The position numbers and the translations under genes are program-made. Source: Rotaria macrura (taxonomy: Eukaryota; Rotifera; Eurotatoria; Philodinida; Philodinidae). Taken from it: a stretch of DNA of 64,000 nucleotides. Numbering within the stretch: the first letter of the stretch is position 1; each line of letters starts with the position of its first letter. Below are positions 9,692 to 21,763 of the stretch, in pieces. The DNA lies in the NCBI GenBank assembly GCA_900239685.1, contig OENT01000831.1, forward strand, positions 1-64,000. Reading direction: 5' to 3'. A model generated the notes under the pieces. It saw only the letters and a program-made list of their open reading frames with translations, ran no database searches and was not told the DNA's origin.

Positions 9692-12600
9692 ATCTGGTCA
9701 AATCGGAAATTTCTAGGCTAGGTCAACTCATTCCTTGCCTATACGAAATCATTTTTCCCCTCGATGAAATACACATATACTACAAACTTGTTATTTGATT
9801 AGCAACTAAGAAGCCGAAAGTGTTTGCTTAATGATACTCAATAGAAGCTGATTAGAATAAATGAGGAATTCATATTTCTTCAGCAAGTAAACTTGAAAAA
9901 GAAAACTATATATTGTCTGAACTAAAGTAGAAAATATCTTCAAATTTTATTTGACTTCAATGTTATATAATTGAGTGTCTATTGTACAATTCATGTTCAT
10001 GAACATAATAAATCTATTAGCTGTTAGATACACATTAAGCAGAAATCGATTATGATTTACTATTGATTATATAAATATTAGATTTAATGTTTTGAGAACT
10101 CGTCGTACTTTGAATCTACTTAATAGTCATAGTAACTTTTCATAGCAAATTTAGATAAACAAAAATCTTCTACTATTCAATAATAGAAGAAAAAAGAAAT
10201 TTACTATGATGTAATATTTGTTTTTCTGCACTAGAAATATTTTTCTTTTAATAAATGTCATACGTATATCTGACATTAAACAATGCAGGCAAAATGAATA
10301 GATCCCATTCAGTTTAAACTGTGCATATTCATGTGATTAGCATGCGTGCAAGAAGAAAAAAATATAAATATATATATATTAAAGAAACTAGCAATGTCAG
10401 GACTCTCATCTTTACATGTTTAATCCTTTGTGCATGAGAACTTAAAAGAAAGTTCGAGTTTCTAATAAATCGGAAGTTAGCTCATATTTTCACTGGCAAG
10501 AATCATAAAAATCAATTTAAAAAGCATACAACATGGCATCTTTCATTATATATGTATATTAATATTTATCTACTTGAATGTTATTTTCATAATTCTATTT
10601 TTCGAAGACAAAAGAAGAAAAAACAAAACTACTATTCCCGTGTGAGCAATGGTAATTGGCCAGAGGAATTATCGTATGTTTGCATTTAGTATTTCAAGGT
10701 TATGTTCTATTTCCAAGACTTGTTCATTCAATGTCATGACTTGTCTAATACAATTCATGTAGACAAACGATATAAGAATGTTTAACCATCGAAATTAAGA
10801 AGACATCCATGGCATAGTTTAATTCTATTAGTCTATTTGCGTTTTTTTTTATTTAAGTTTACAACGCCTATTAGTTATGCATATAATGCCCAAGGCTAAG
10901 AAGTTAGATTTCGATACCCTTTCACAGTTCATTTGTATCATTGATAATATTCGAGCAATTGTTGTTGACTTTTATTATTATGTAAACATCACACCGTTTT
11001 CTTTTCTCAGCGTCTGAAAAACACCGTGTCAAATTGTGAAACACACGATGAAATTCTTCAAATGTATGCCTATGACTGATTGCACAATTTTTTTCACGCA
11101 TACCATAACTAACTGCATGGCAACAAAAGCTTTGAGAATTTCATCAGCTACGTTTAAACACATCCGAAGGCTATAGTTTGTTTTAAGGAGTTAATTTTAT
11201 CAATATAAAACAACGTTCACATAGCCAATCCTTTACCTTTGTACTTTAGAGCAACCAAAGATTACGATTGAACTCACGAGCTGTCAAATTTGACCTTAGT
11301 TATTCATAAGTAGACATGTTGTCATGATTCTCATTAGAAGTCATGCTTCATAAATTGAACAAGTTTTTGTGAGAGTCATTTTAACAATACTAATTGAGTT
11401 TCTTTCACTTCTTGATAGATCTATCATTCATTCATGGATTTTTCATTCAAGACTATAAATCTACAACATATTTTTTACTCCATTCGTACATGACAATTAC
11501 AAATCGATATTCTTTCAAGATTCTTTTTTTTTGCTGAGAAATCAGTCACGATTCTCTTTCTTCTTGAAGTTCAGCCAAGATTCTTGCTATCGATTGAAGG
11601 AAAAATAGAAAGAGTCTTACCAGAATTGCAAGAGGAATATTTTTCAGTCATTATTTGAAATATATATAAATCAGTAAACCCTCATTTTATCGTGCAAACC
11701 ATGCTAAACCGAAATGCAGAACAACTATTGAAATTCATACCATTCCTATACGTTGCAAATTAAGGATAAGTGCATATTAATATGCTATGATGAAATCTAT
11801 TGGTTTATTAAGCTTTCTCTATGTTTCTAAATGACGAAGAATAATCCTAGTAGTAATTAATTGCTGCATATTTCAATAGATGTAATTTATTTTTTCGAAA
11901 CACTGCCATTTCTCAATTAAAATTTCGTTTTCATAGCTGCTCTCATTCGTGATGATTATTTTATCGTTACGTGTATCATCGTATATTTTTTGTCATTTGT
12001 CTATGTCATTGAAATGAAACGTGCCACCGTAGCGGTCTCTTTTTTTTCAAGTTTTATTGTGAAAAGTAATTACTAATAATAATGTTGATGAAAATAAATC
12101 TAAATATAATAGACGCATACACTGATTCCAAAAAAACAAAATAAGAATCTGTTCAGATTATCCAAGAAAACAAACGTAGACTAAGATAAAAAAAAAAGAA
12201 TCAGTCTGGAATTTCAAGATTCTTTTACAGATTAGCGCTTTCTTGCTGAACCATCCAAAATTCTGCCTACTGGATTCTTGTCTGATTGACAAGAATATCA
12301 AGTTGTGCGGCTAATTTAAAAAATCACTATAAACCTTTATTCTCTTTTCTCGCTCAAAATGTTTGTCAGGCTACAATAATAAGATTCTATTTTTTTTCTC
12401 TTTCTTCACAATTTCAGTCTATTAGGAGAGAAAAAACTATGAGTATTTTAATCCTACATAAAACTACCATCTATTTATAGAAATCGTTTTGTTTTTTTTT
12501 GTTATTAAGAATAAAGAAATAAGAACATCTCATTGTTGTTTAGAGCGAAAAGCTTTCTACATTGTGCAACAGAATAAGTAATATTTTATAATACAATTGT

Positions 12601-13775
12601 CTTTTACACTGAACATATTCTTTGATTTTTGAATGAATATTCGTCATTAGAAAACAGTGTACGAAGAAGAACTAGATAAATGAATATCAAACAAGTCGGT
12701 AGATCATTTAAGCAGCTTTATTTTTTCTTCTTATGATTCCTCGTCAGTTCGTAATACAAAATTTTTATCTGAACTAAAATTTTTCTTATGATATTCAATC
12801 ATGTTTCTTTGATACGAAATTTTTCACGAACACTTAAACCGACTTGATTCTAAACATCAAAGATACAATACATGACGTATGACATCTTTCATCACATTTT
12901 GAAAAATTTCATACAAACTTCCTATTCATCATATCCATCGTAGTAGCAAAAGAATCAATTGTCTCTGGTAACAATTGTTATCTTCATTATGAGAAACCCG
13001 TAACAAATAACGATAATTCACTTATCGATAGTATACTAATAGAATAATTCAATTTTTCTACAATATCACACATCTTAATTGAAAAACAATGTATACAATT
13101 GAAAGGGTTAATGACACTCTCGATTCATTCCTTAGCCTTTCACGACGTGACACGAAAACAAGCCGTGAGAATATGATAACACAGCTGGTTCACATATACA
13201 TCAGACGAAAAAAAAAATGTATTAGTCACTGTGTTATTAATTGTTCAATTAAAACACATGTAACGTAATGTTCGATCCTAAAAATGAAAGAGACTAAATT
13301 TTTTTCTATTCACAAGACTAACACGAATCCAATCAGTTATGTACGTAGTAAAAATGAATCTATTTTTTTCTTCTCCGAAAACTTAACGCATGTACCATTG
13401 AAACGATACACCTACGTTGTCCTTCTCATTTTAGTTCAATTTTTCATATTCAACAAATTCTATGGCACGTGCACATGGACTCGATATCAATTCATTCTTA
13501 ACTTAGAATAAATAATTTTGTTGTCTATATTCATTCATGTATATAAATATATGTCCACATTTTGTCTAGTATATTATAATAACACAGTTTCTACTAAAAA
13601 CAAAACGAATACCAAAATTTTTGTTCCTGTCTTTTATTGATGATCTTGACGAAAAACAAATAAAAGAGAAAAGAATCCATTTATTCTTGCATTTACTACC
13701 AACACGAAGAATACAAAGAAACAAACAAAAAAAAAATATTTATATGTGAGTCTATTCAAAATAATTCTTTTTATT
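9692..13775. other. non-coding spacer
   Basis: Four kilobases of AT-rich DNA with stops in every frame. No frame longer than about 75 codons looks protein-like, and there is no tRNA-like fold or transposon end. Short oligo-A/T runs and an ATATAT tract at 10368-10378 are the only simple repeats. The right end is the 3' flank of the minus-strand Sox gene. Confidence 0.5.
13770..13775 (-). promoter_or_regulatory. poly(A) signal abutting the Sox stop codon
   Basis: On the minus strand the TAG stop (13778-13776) is followed immediately by AATAAA, so the 3' UTR is probably tiny, as for the transporter gene. Confidence 0.45.
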
Positions 13776-15157
13776 CTATATTGCAAAATCAAAGTTCATT
13801 ATATCCAGATCAGCCCAAAGATTGCTATCACCAATTGTATTGATTTGATCTAGAAGAGATTCTGGTGTTTGTGGATTCGTGCCAAGAATTTCATCAAGTA
13901 AAGCTTGATCGATTTGTTGTGTTGTTGTTGTTGTTGTTCCTAATGTTTCATCAATATTTGAAAATAAATTGTCATCAAATATTGAATTGATATCATCATT
14001 TAAAATAGCATTTGTATTTTCATTTGTATTTACACTTGTACTTGAGATTGCATTCATATTTACATTTGTACTTGTACTTAAATTTGTAACTAATGTTGGT
14101 GGTGTTGATCGATTTGATGATGCATCAGATGTATCAATATGAATCGATGAATTACTTGTAAGAACACCTTTTCTTAAACGTTTACGTGGTTTGTATTTAT
14201 AATCAGGATATTCACGTGAATGTAACGTTTTTAATCGGTCAGCTTCATCGATAAATGGTCGACGTTCTGCATCATTTAACTGTTTCCATCTTGCACCTAA
14301 GTATTTTGATATTTCAGCATTGTGCATGTCAGGTGCCATGATAACAATTTTACGACGTTCAAGTTGTGAGAAAACCATAAATGCATTCATTGGTCGTTTA
14401 ACACGATTTATGCGTTTTTTTGAACGTGTACGTGTTGCATCTGAATATGGCGTTGATGTTGTTGGTTCAATTAATGCTGAGCCAAACGATGCTGGTGGCT
14501 GCGTATTTGTACTTGTTAATAATTCAACTAAAGCTTTTGTTCTTGAAAATATTTGATCATTTTGATTTTCCTTATTTGCTGATGTTATCACTAAAATATA
14601 CGATAGTATATAAGTGTGTTTATTCGATTTGTTTTAAATTTAAATCACTTACTGATATCAGCTTGTGATGGTGGTAATGGTTGTATAACATTAATTGGTG
14701 TTTCCAAAAGTTGACTGATACTATTCTGTGTTGATCTATTTGGTGCTTGTATCAATGATATTTGATTAAACGTATTTAAATTACTTATAATTGAATTGAA
14801 ATTTACTGTACTTGGAGCATTAATTATGGTTTGATTTGCATTGTTGGCTAACACAAGACGATTAATAGTCATTGGTTGTTGCATATCTGTTCTTATAGCA
14901 TGAGTTGTATTAGTATTGTTAGTATTGTTCATTATATACACCGTAGGTCTAACACCATTTGCATCTGTTGATGCTTGTATGAAAGGTGTTGTAGTTATTG
15001 CACGTAGTTTTTGTACAGATGTATCACCAATCTGTAATGGATGAAGAAGATTTCTATTAGCCGTTGCATTTGGTTGCACCGCTGGAATAATAATTGCAGT
15101 GGTTGAAAGATTGGCTATTGATGATGTTGTAAGTATGCGTGAAGATGAGAGATTCAT
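13776..15157 (-). CDS. SoxC-like HMG-box transcription factor
   Basis: Two exons on the minus strand: 15157-14653 and 14590-13776. The 62-bp intron (GTAAGTG...TTTTAG) splits an ATG codon in phase 1. The product has 439 residues. The HMG box is at about residues 230-306: [20 protein letters not shown], then [19 protein letters not shown], then [22 protein letters not shown] and PDYKY-x-PRK fit the SoxC group (Sox4/11/12), which binds the DNA minor groove at ATTGTT-like sites and controls differentiation. The 230-residue N-terminal part is rich in Asn, Thr and Ser, and is far longer than the short lead in vertebrate SoxC proteins. The C-terminus ends in an acidic/hydrophobic patch ([14 protein letters not shown]) that could be the transactivation helix. 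Poly-Thr/Gln near residues 383-390 comes from a GTT repeat. The stop is followed directly by AATAAA. Confidence 0.88.
13915..13938. repeat. (GTT)n microsatellite inside the Sox coding region
   Basis: A run of about eight GTT triplets, which on the coding strand reads as Thr/Gln codons in the C-terminal part of the Sox protein. Length differences here would change the protein in frame. Confidence 0.8.
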
Positions 15158-16544
15158 TTGGTTTGTTTTTTATTTGACAGTGAGTGACTTGTTGTTGCTC
15201 AATATTTATAGGGGTTAGTGTTAATTAGTGTGAACAGAGAGAGAACGAGAATGACAACGGTCATTTATGTTCATTCGTATGACGGACGGAGGAAAATGAA
15301 GAAGAATTCTTTTGTCTTCTTTCTCTTTCGTTGAATGTATTGACCGGTGTTATTTTTCTTGAAAATTATGTTGACTGCTTCTCTTCTCTTCTCTTCTTGT
15401 CTGTCTTCTCTTGTATGACAGAACGCAGCGAACGAAGAATTATTTTTCTTTTAATTTAGAAATGAATTGAAAGATAGGGGAGAGAGAGAGAGAGACACAC
15501 ACCGAAAACAATGAATATTCGACCAGCTGTCGGTCAAAGAAGAAGAAAATTGTTATGCATGTCAATATCAATGAGTTGACCATCTGCCTTTGTATATTGA
15601 TCGTGATAGATTTCATAATGATACGATCACAATAAAAATGTCCGAAAATGCAAAAAAAAAAGTGCCTTTGAAAAATGAAAAGATCTGCTTTCATCTGATA
15701 CGATTTATTCGTTTAAGCTTACATGATCATGATGAGAAATAATTAAAATTCATGTTTAGTACTCGGAATTACTTGTTTTTTTCTCGTTGCAAAAATTATG
15801 GAAAGAAAATAATAAAATCGATATGATATTTTTTCAAAGTGTTCTAAATCAAGCATGACGATTCACATTTATTTTAAAAATGTTGTATCATATTGGGTAA
15901 AACAATAGATAATTGACTGATATTATCAATACAGTACATGAAAGAGAATAATTTCAATAAAAAACAAAAGAATTCCTCAAGGTAGATATGCATTAATACG
16001 AACAGTTTTCCTTTGCTGTTCAAATTCATGTAAATGCATATGAATCGGTAATTGAACCAATCGTTGCAGAAAGTACCTAGTGAACTATGTGTTCATGTTC
16101 TCTATCGAACATTGACGGGGTATCATCAATGATAATTTTGTCGGAGACAAATAATCAATATGATGATATTTTAATATTGAATCAACTGTCATAATTATAT
16201 TTTGAAGTACGATGTCAAATTTTTCGTTTGAAAAGAATCTTGACTCTTGATGAAACATCAGTAATTTCACAGTTTAGATTACAAGCAAATATGAAAAAGA
16301 ACTCATCGGACAACGTTTAGGATAGAAATTTTTTCACATGTGTCAACTGTCATCGATTGAAAATATTGTATTGAATTAGATTTTTGTTGTAAAATGGATT
16401 TATGTTTTTATTTTTATCAAAACAGTAACAAAATCTATTGATCAACAATAAAATAAAGCAAAACAAGATGAACGAATGAATTTTATCTGGAAAAATTCTC
16501 TTCAAACGAAGCAACACTGCATGAAGAAAGTAACATGAATTGTG
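15158..16544. other. spacer: Sox 5' flank and adenylate-kinase 3' flank
   Basis: No gene seen. Contains the Sox promoter and 5' UTR on the minus strand. A CT-rich block at 15377-15415 and a (GA)n/(CA)n microsatellite at 15480-15502 lie within 350 bp of the Sox start. The rest is AT-rich with only short chance frames. Confidence 0.5.
15480..15502. repeat. (GA)n-(CA)n microsatellite
   Basis: About seven GA units followed directly by about four CA units. Confidence 0.8.
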
Positions 16545-17420
16545 TTAAGCAGCTAATTTTTGTCTTGTCACTTGTTTAAAAATATGATCAAGATAATTTT
16601 TAATATCGAGCCATATTTTATCACTTTCATTTCCATGAAATTCTTCTAGAATACCCAATGTTCTATAGAGAAAAAAAAGAAGACGTATAGATATTGATAT
16701 TTTTCAATTATGTTACAAGAATCATGAAAATTTACCTGTAGAATTCTAAAATTGGATTCGTATTTTTATCATAAGTTTTCAATCGATGACGAAGAATATC
16801 TGGTTTATCGTCTTCACGTTTTGATAATGGTTCATTGGTTTCATCATCTTTGTCAGGTAGTTTAGGTGGATTCCATAGAAGATTATAGACTCGTCCACTT
16901 GGTAAATGGACTAATCGATCTCGTAGACGTTTAATGATTTCATCGGCAGGTACATGTAATGCAAGAACATGATCAATTTTAATTTGTCGATATAAAATTT
17001 CAGCTTGATTCAATGTACGTGGATAACCTGGTTTGTTTTTTATTGAAAACAGGCAAATGAAATGTCTTTTTTTTTTGTGAAAAAAAAATATTCAATTACC
17101 TTCTAGTAAGACTCCGTGTTCACGATTTTTTTCTACTTCATCAACAATAAATTTCAATATAAGCTCATCAGGTAGAAGAATACCTTTATCAACATGTTCT
17201 TTTATTGTTCGACTATCCTCTTGATAATAGAACACGTCTTTTACATCAATCAGACAAAACAAATTCAACTACCTGATTTTTGTAGTACATGCTGACGAAG
17301 TAAATCACCGACAACAATATAAGGCATGCCATACGTTTTAACGATACGACTAGCAATCGTACTTTTACCAGAACCTGGTACACCCAATATTAGTATACGA
17401 CGAGCTAATTGAGAAGCCAT
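16545..17420 (-). CDS. AK3: adenylate kinase 3/4-type (GTP:AMP phosphotransferase, probably mitochondrial)
   Basis: Four exons on the minus strand: 17420-17273, 17219-17100, 17027-16736, 16662-16545. They give 225 residues; human AK3 has 227. The P-loop GVPGSGKST is at residues 13-21. The AMP-binding region follows in exon 2, GYPRT at 90-94 is the form of the family GFPRT motif, and the LID carries PSGRVYNLLWNPPK and the conserved EDDKP. The LID has no Cys4 zinc site, which is the AK3/AK4 state rather than the bacterial zinc type. AK3 moves phosphate from GTP to AMP in the mitochondrial matrix; AK4 is a relative with weak activity, and I cannot separate the two. The N-terminus lacks a separate cleavable presequence, as in AK3. 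The acceptor of intron 1 was set at 17219, because the next AG would create a stop codon. Confidence 0.9.
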
Positions 17421-19156
17421 TCGAAATTAAAACTATTTGACTAATTGTTTAGGAAAGAATAAGTAAGTAATACCACTTTCAAAAAAAAAATATACATATA
17501 CATATACTTATGACTCATCATTTGTACCGTTTCGTGTGGTTTTGTAGTAAAGCGACATTATAGATAATGTAGAGGTCGATCTTTGCCAGCATAGAATCAT
17601 GTATATAGTTAGCTGCATTAACCTATGTAAAAATTTTATTTCGCATGTTTCACTTAGTCTTATGTCGATGTTTTCTGTCATGTCGCTGAAAGTTTCATTG
17701 AAGAAATGTATGAATTCATTTTCTTTTCTCATACGATATTCATACAAAATAACGTGTGATTTTGTTACAATAATCGAGCAAGATTTTTGAATGATTAATA
17801 AACTAGTTATTTACAACTTTCTGCAATTAATTTATTTTGTACATCACATCGATATGTACTGCTCATTGTCAATAATTGACTTTCTTCTAGACAGATGGCA
17901 TTTATTTAGAAACAATTTTCTGTTTACTTATCGTGTCATTTTTTTTTTAAACAAATAATTCATTGTCAATAGAGTAAATTACTTGTATTCTATTTTAAGC
18001 GTAAACAAAAACAAGTGATGAAATTCTACGAGAAACAATTTTTTTGAAAGTCGAGCACTTACGAACATTAAAAAAAGAGAAAAAAAAACATTCAACAGTT
18101 CTACTACATTCGAATTTCAATTATTGAAAGTAATCAAGTTTAAAAATAAGAAACTATGATGTATTTGCTATTTCATCATACATCAGTTTCGTGTCTTCTT
18201 AATTGGAGAATAAATATGCTTGCAAAGTAGAATCTAGAAGGAGTAGAGAAAGAAACGTCTGTATTATGGAAACAAACATAATTGATATTTAAACATGATT
18301 CATGAAGATAGTTCTATTAAACAATATCAACTGTTTCAAATTCATCTAATTTTGTTCTCCATGTGTCATGTCATTGAGAATGAATGATCCAGGCCGTTCT
18401 ACATATCATGTATAATACACAGGAGATTCATTCTGACAACTGGATTCTATGGTGAAGTTTTATATAATGGACGGAATTCTGGTTGTGAAACGACATTCGA
18501 ATTCATCTAATTGTCGGCATCTGTTTTATAGGTTTTTGAAAGATTCATAAATCACTATTCTCCCATCAAATCCTATACTCATTCTTCAATTAGAACTTCG
18601 TTGGTTGATCGGATTCAATCATCTGTGTACGTGCAAGAATCTATTATTGTTCAAGTTAAGCAAGAAAATGCTCAGCAACGAACACCAAGTCCAGAAGAGT
18701 CAAATCAGTTTCAAAACGATAAAATTTCATATCAAGCCAAGGAAGAATATTTAAATGGTCTCCGGGGTCACAATGATTTTCAAAAATAAGATTACGACTA
18801 ATTTTCTCATCGATATATCAAGTTATTCGATACCATTGACAAAGACGATCTTGATTATGAACTCACCAAGAATTTAGATGTTCAGTTATTTTTCATCTCA
18901 TACGGCTTGATTCTATTTTGCTGACATTTGTCCTTAATTGAAAGAATAAAATGTAGTCAATCAAGCTGCCGCCCTTGAATCATATTCGATTGTTTTTGAG
19001 AAATAATTCATAGTATCAGAAAGATAAAGGATAGATTTTTTTTTTATAAATAGTTTATCATGTAAATAAAACTATCGATTTATTTCTATTTTGAAATTGA
19101 TCTATTCACTGTTGAATACAATAAAAATATGTTGTTTTTGCATGATATTAAAAATA
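17421..19156. other. spacer, with a weak coding-like fragment at 18601-18789
   Basis: AT-rich spacer upstream of the adenylate kinase. The only frame with a protein-like composition is 18601-18789 (+, about 62 codons, Gln/Glu/Ser-rich and less AT-biased). It has no ATG start of its own (it opens on TTG), no clear splice sites and no family resemblance. It could be a decayed exon. Confidence 0.35.
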
Positions 19157-19801
19157 TCATTGATTCATTAGAATTGTTTGAGCGAGTCGAGCACTTGTTA
19201 AAAAATCTGTTGAATACGTACACATATCGGCGAATAGATCATCTTCAATTAGTTTATCAAATTCAATTAATTCATGAATTGTTGATATATATCGTTGATT
19301 GATGTGATTTGTTATTTGTAAGAGTTTATCATTGTTAGTTATTGATTCTTGTCGATCGAATTTTTCAAATAAATCATCGAATAAATGATCATTTTTTTCA
19401 TCGTTGATATTTAACAATATATTCTTAGTGAAATAATCATCTGTTCTCGAATGTGTTTTATTCATAATTGATGAGTAATTCACACTACGATTTTGTTCAA
19501 GATATCGTAGTACAGCTGGATTCACAACAACTCGATGACCATTGATTTCACTCGATAGACTATTCATCATTGATTGATGATCATCCAAACAATTGATTAC
19601 ATCATCTTTGTGTTTTTTAGGTCTACCACCTTTATTTACAATTGTTGGATTAATCATCGGTGTTTTTATCCAATTCATACTATCATCATCATGAATATCA
19701 TTGGAATAATTTGTATTCAACGATTGTATCGATGTTAGTAATGATGATGATTGTAAAATAGTTTTATTTTTATCTTTTTTACTACCTTTTGGTCGTGGCA
19801 T
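19157..19801 (-). CDS. small AT-hook-type DNA-binding protein, otherwise unrecognised
   Basis: One exon, 214 residues from the ATG at 19801. The frame is open upstream, but that part is hydrophobic/Cys-containing and unlike the rest; the chosen start gives MPRPKGSKKDKNK, a typical N-terminal AT-hook-like motif. A second, more canonical AT-hook (KGGRPKKHK) sits at residues 57-65. AT-hooks bind the minor groove of AT-rich DNA, so a nuclear, chromatin-associated role is likely. The rest is Asn/Ser/Asp-rich with several short hydrophobic helices near the C-terminus (IHELIEFDKLIEDDLFADM) that could be an interaction surface. I recognise no further domain. The absence of introns and the low-complexity composition leave some doubt about the exact start. 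Confidence 0.6.
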   Translation of the reverse strand: MPRPKGSKKDKNKTILQSSSLLTSIQSLNTNYSNDIHDDDSMNWIKTPMINPTIVNKGGRPKKHKDDVINCLDDHQSMMNSLSSEINGHRVVVNPAVLRYLEQNRSVNYSSIMNKTHSRTDDYFTKNILLNINDEKNDHLFDDLFEKFDRQESITNNDKLLQITNHINQRYISTIHELIEFDKLIEDDLFADMCTYSTDFLTSARLAQTILMNQ

Positions 19802-21009
19802 TGTTTTATTGTTTGTTTTGAGTAAAGTGATATGAAATTTAAATGAATTTGTTTTGAGTAAACGAATTTTTTTTTCAAACAACGGCGCCTTATAATGACA
19901 ATTACATTGTTGTATATTTTTCAATGAGATAATCATTAACTAATTAGAACATAAGGTAGTTGTTTGTGTTAACTCAATTTGAACAGTGAAAATACAGATT
20001 GATGAAATATCAAATTTGAATGCACACTAGAGAGGAAGTTCATTTTATTCGGAAATTTCTAGTGGTGATAGTATGGGTTGTGTTGTGAACATTGAACATA
20101 CTTTCAGCTTATTTTGATTAGTTAGAAGTAAATTTTAAACAGTAGATTGAATCTAAAGCTTACTGATTAATCTTTTAAAACCACCAAAAATGGAATCATA
20201 GTAAAATTTTGAAATGGCCACAAAAACTTACGTTTAGTATGATGTATTTCAATTAAAACGAACACTTGTTTATCAGATCGAAAAATAAACATTGTAATCA
20301 CTTTGTATGTATAATCAGTTAATATAATTCAAGATAAAATATCTGTGTCGACAGAATTCAGAACAAAATTAGTTTTACTCATGGCCACATTCGATTCAGC
20401 CAGTGGTGTACAACGAAAACTACAAGTTTACTTTTGTAAAACACACCGATGAAATATTGCATGACGATCATATTTGCAATGATTGTTTGAAATTAGTACT
20501 GTTAAATATCTACTGTAGAGACACTCAATGAAAGGTAATAATACTCATGAAAAATCAATCGTACAAGTTCATTCGATCTTCGACAAGTTTGGTTTCAAAG
20601 AATCGCTGAATTATGCTCGTAGGTTAATATTCGATTCGTGTGTTGTTTCCGAATAAATCAATTCGTATTTTTCGTTATATACCGCAGTTGTCGATTCGAA
20701 TCTGATCATGACTAAAACTATTTTAGTTGTGATTTGTGTTGGTACAGATATTTTATTTAAAATGATATTCAATGAAACTTCAATAAATATATGAAATTTA
20801 TTCCTAAAAAAATTATGTGAACCGTTTCAACTGTTGAAGAATTATTAATATTTATTTTTTGAATGAAATTCAGGGACATCCTGTACAATAGTTTGCAAAC
20901 ATAAGTACTATTACTGTCCCGTCAGGCAACATTCGTTTTTCTTAGTTTTAGTACGATTTCATAACCTTCAAAAAACACTACACAGTGATATATATTATGC
21001 AAAACATAC
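19802..21009. other. non-coding spacer
   Basis: 5' flank of the AT-hook gene, then AT-rich sequence up to the Tigger-like element. No supported gene, RNA or repeat is seen. Confidence 0.5.
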
Positions 21010-21163
21010 TACAGTAAAACCTCCCTTAGTGGACACTCTTCTATAGTGGACACTTTGAGGTCCGACGGAGCATTTTTTGCTGGATTTAAACCTTTACAGA
21101 GTGGACACTCTCTTAAGTGGACACTTTCGTTTCAGTCCCTTTCATACCAAATACCTCTCTATA

Positions 21164-21763
21164 GTGGACATTGATTCCTGTATTCCAACATTTAATGAAT
21201 GGGACGATTATGAACATCTTAAAACTTATATACAAGTTACTCAAGATGATAACGCAGAAGAAGAAGAAGAAGCTTTAGTAGAACAACCACCGAATTTATC
21301 TGAAGCACTCGAAATGATGAGAAAACTTCATCTTTTTGCTTCTACCGAACAACCTCAATTACACAATCTTATATCTGATCTAGAATCGCAATTAACTGAC
21401 CCCAGGTCAAACAGAACGATCCGTAAACGGTCGTATACGATGAAAATACGGCCCATTACGGCGTCGTATTATCCCGTTTTAACAAGGTCAGTAATACGGC
21501 CGTATTTTCTATAGAATACGATAGTATTACGCTATCTTTACGAAGGCTGTACGGCGTATATACGGTGTCCGTGTACGTCCGTAATACTGACCTTGTTAAA
21601 ACGCCATAATACGACTTAAAACAGTCGTTTAACCGTGGAATACGATGTAAAAACGACCGTTTACGATACTGTAACGGTGGCCGTTTTGATTGACCTGGGA
21701 CATTTATCTTGATTCAAAAGCGGTTCAACAAAGTTCTATTACAGACTATTTTTCTCATTGCTG
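21164..21763 (+). pseudogene. C-terminal remnant of a pogo/Tigger transposase
   Basis: The frame from about 21164 to 21400 reads as an acidic tail region typical of pogo/Tigger transposases (DIDSCIPTFNEWDDYEHL, then an Asp/Glu run, then SEALEMMRKLHLF). It is broken at 21401 by the inserted element. In the same register after 21701 it resumes and ends with QSSITDYFSHC and a stop at 21761-21763, a C-terminus like the QTTI-D-FF endings of this family. The catalytic DDE core and the N-terminal DNA-binding domain are absent. Confidence 0.7.
21401..21699. mobile_element. 299-bp MITE-like inverted-repeat element nested in the Tigger copy
   Basis: It begins CCCAGGTCAA (21401-21410) and ends TTGACCTGGG (21690-21699), a perfect 10-bp terminal inverted repeat with weaker continuation inward. 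A second, 24-bp perfect inverted repeat lies inside it (GTTTTAACAAGGTCAGTAAT... at 21476-21499 against 21579-21602). The element is far richer in CG and TACG words than its surroundings and has no coding capacity. The possible target duplication is AC (2 bp). Taking out 301 bases puts the host transposase frame back in register, consistent with insertion of 299 bp plus a 2-bp duplication. The superfamily cannot be assigned. Confidence 0.75.

Noticed and set aside
18601..18789. 62-codon Gln/Glu-rich plus-strand frame
   Set aside because: Starts on TTG, has no splice sites that extend it, and matches no family. Mentioned only as a possible decayed exon.
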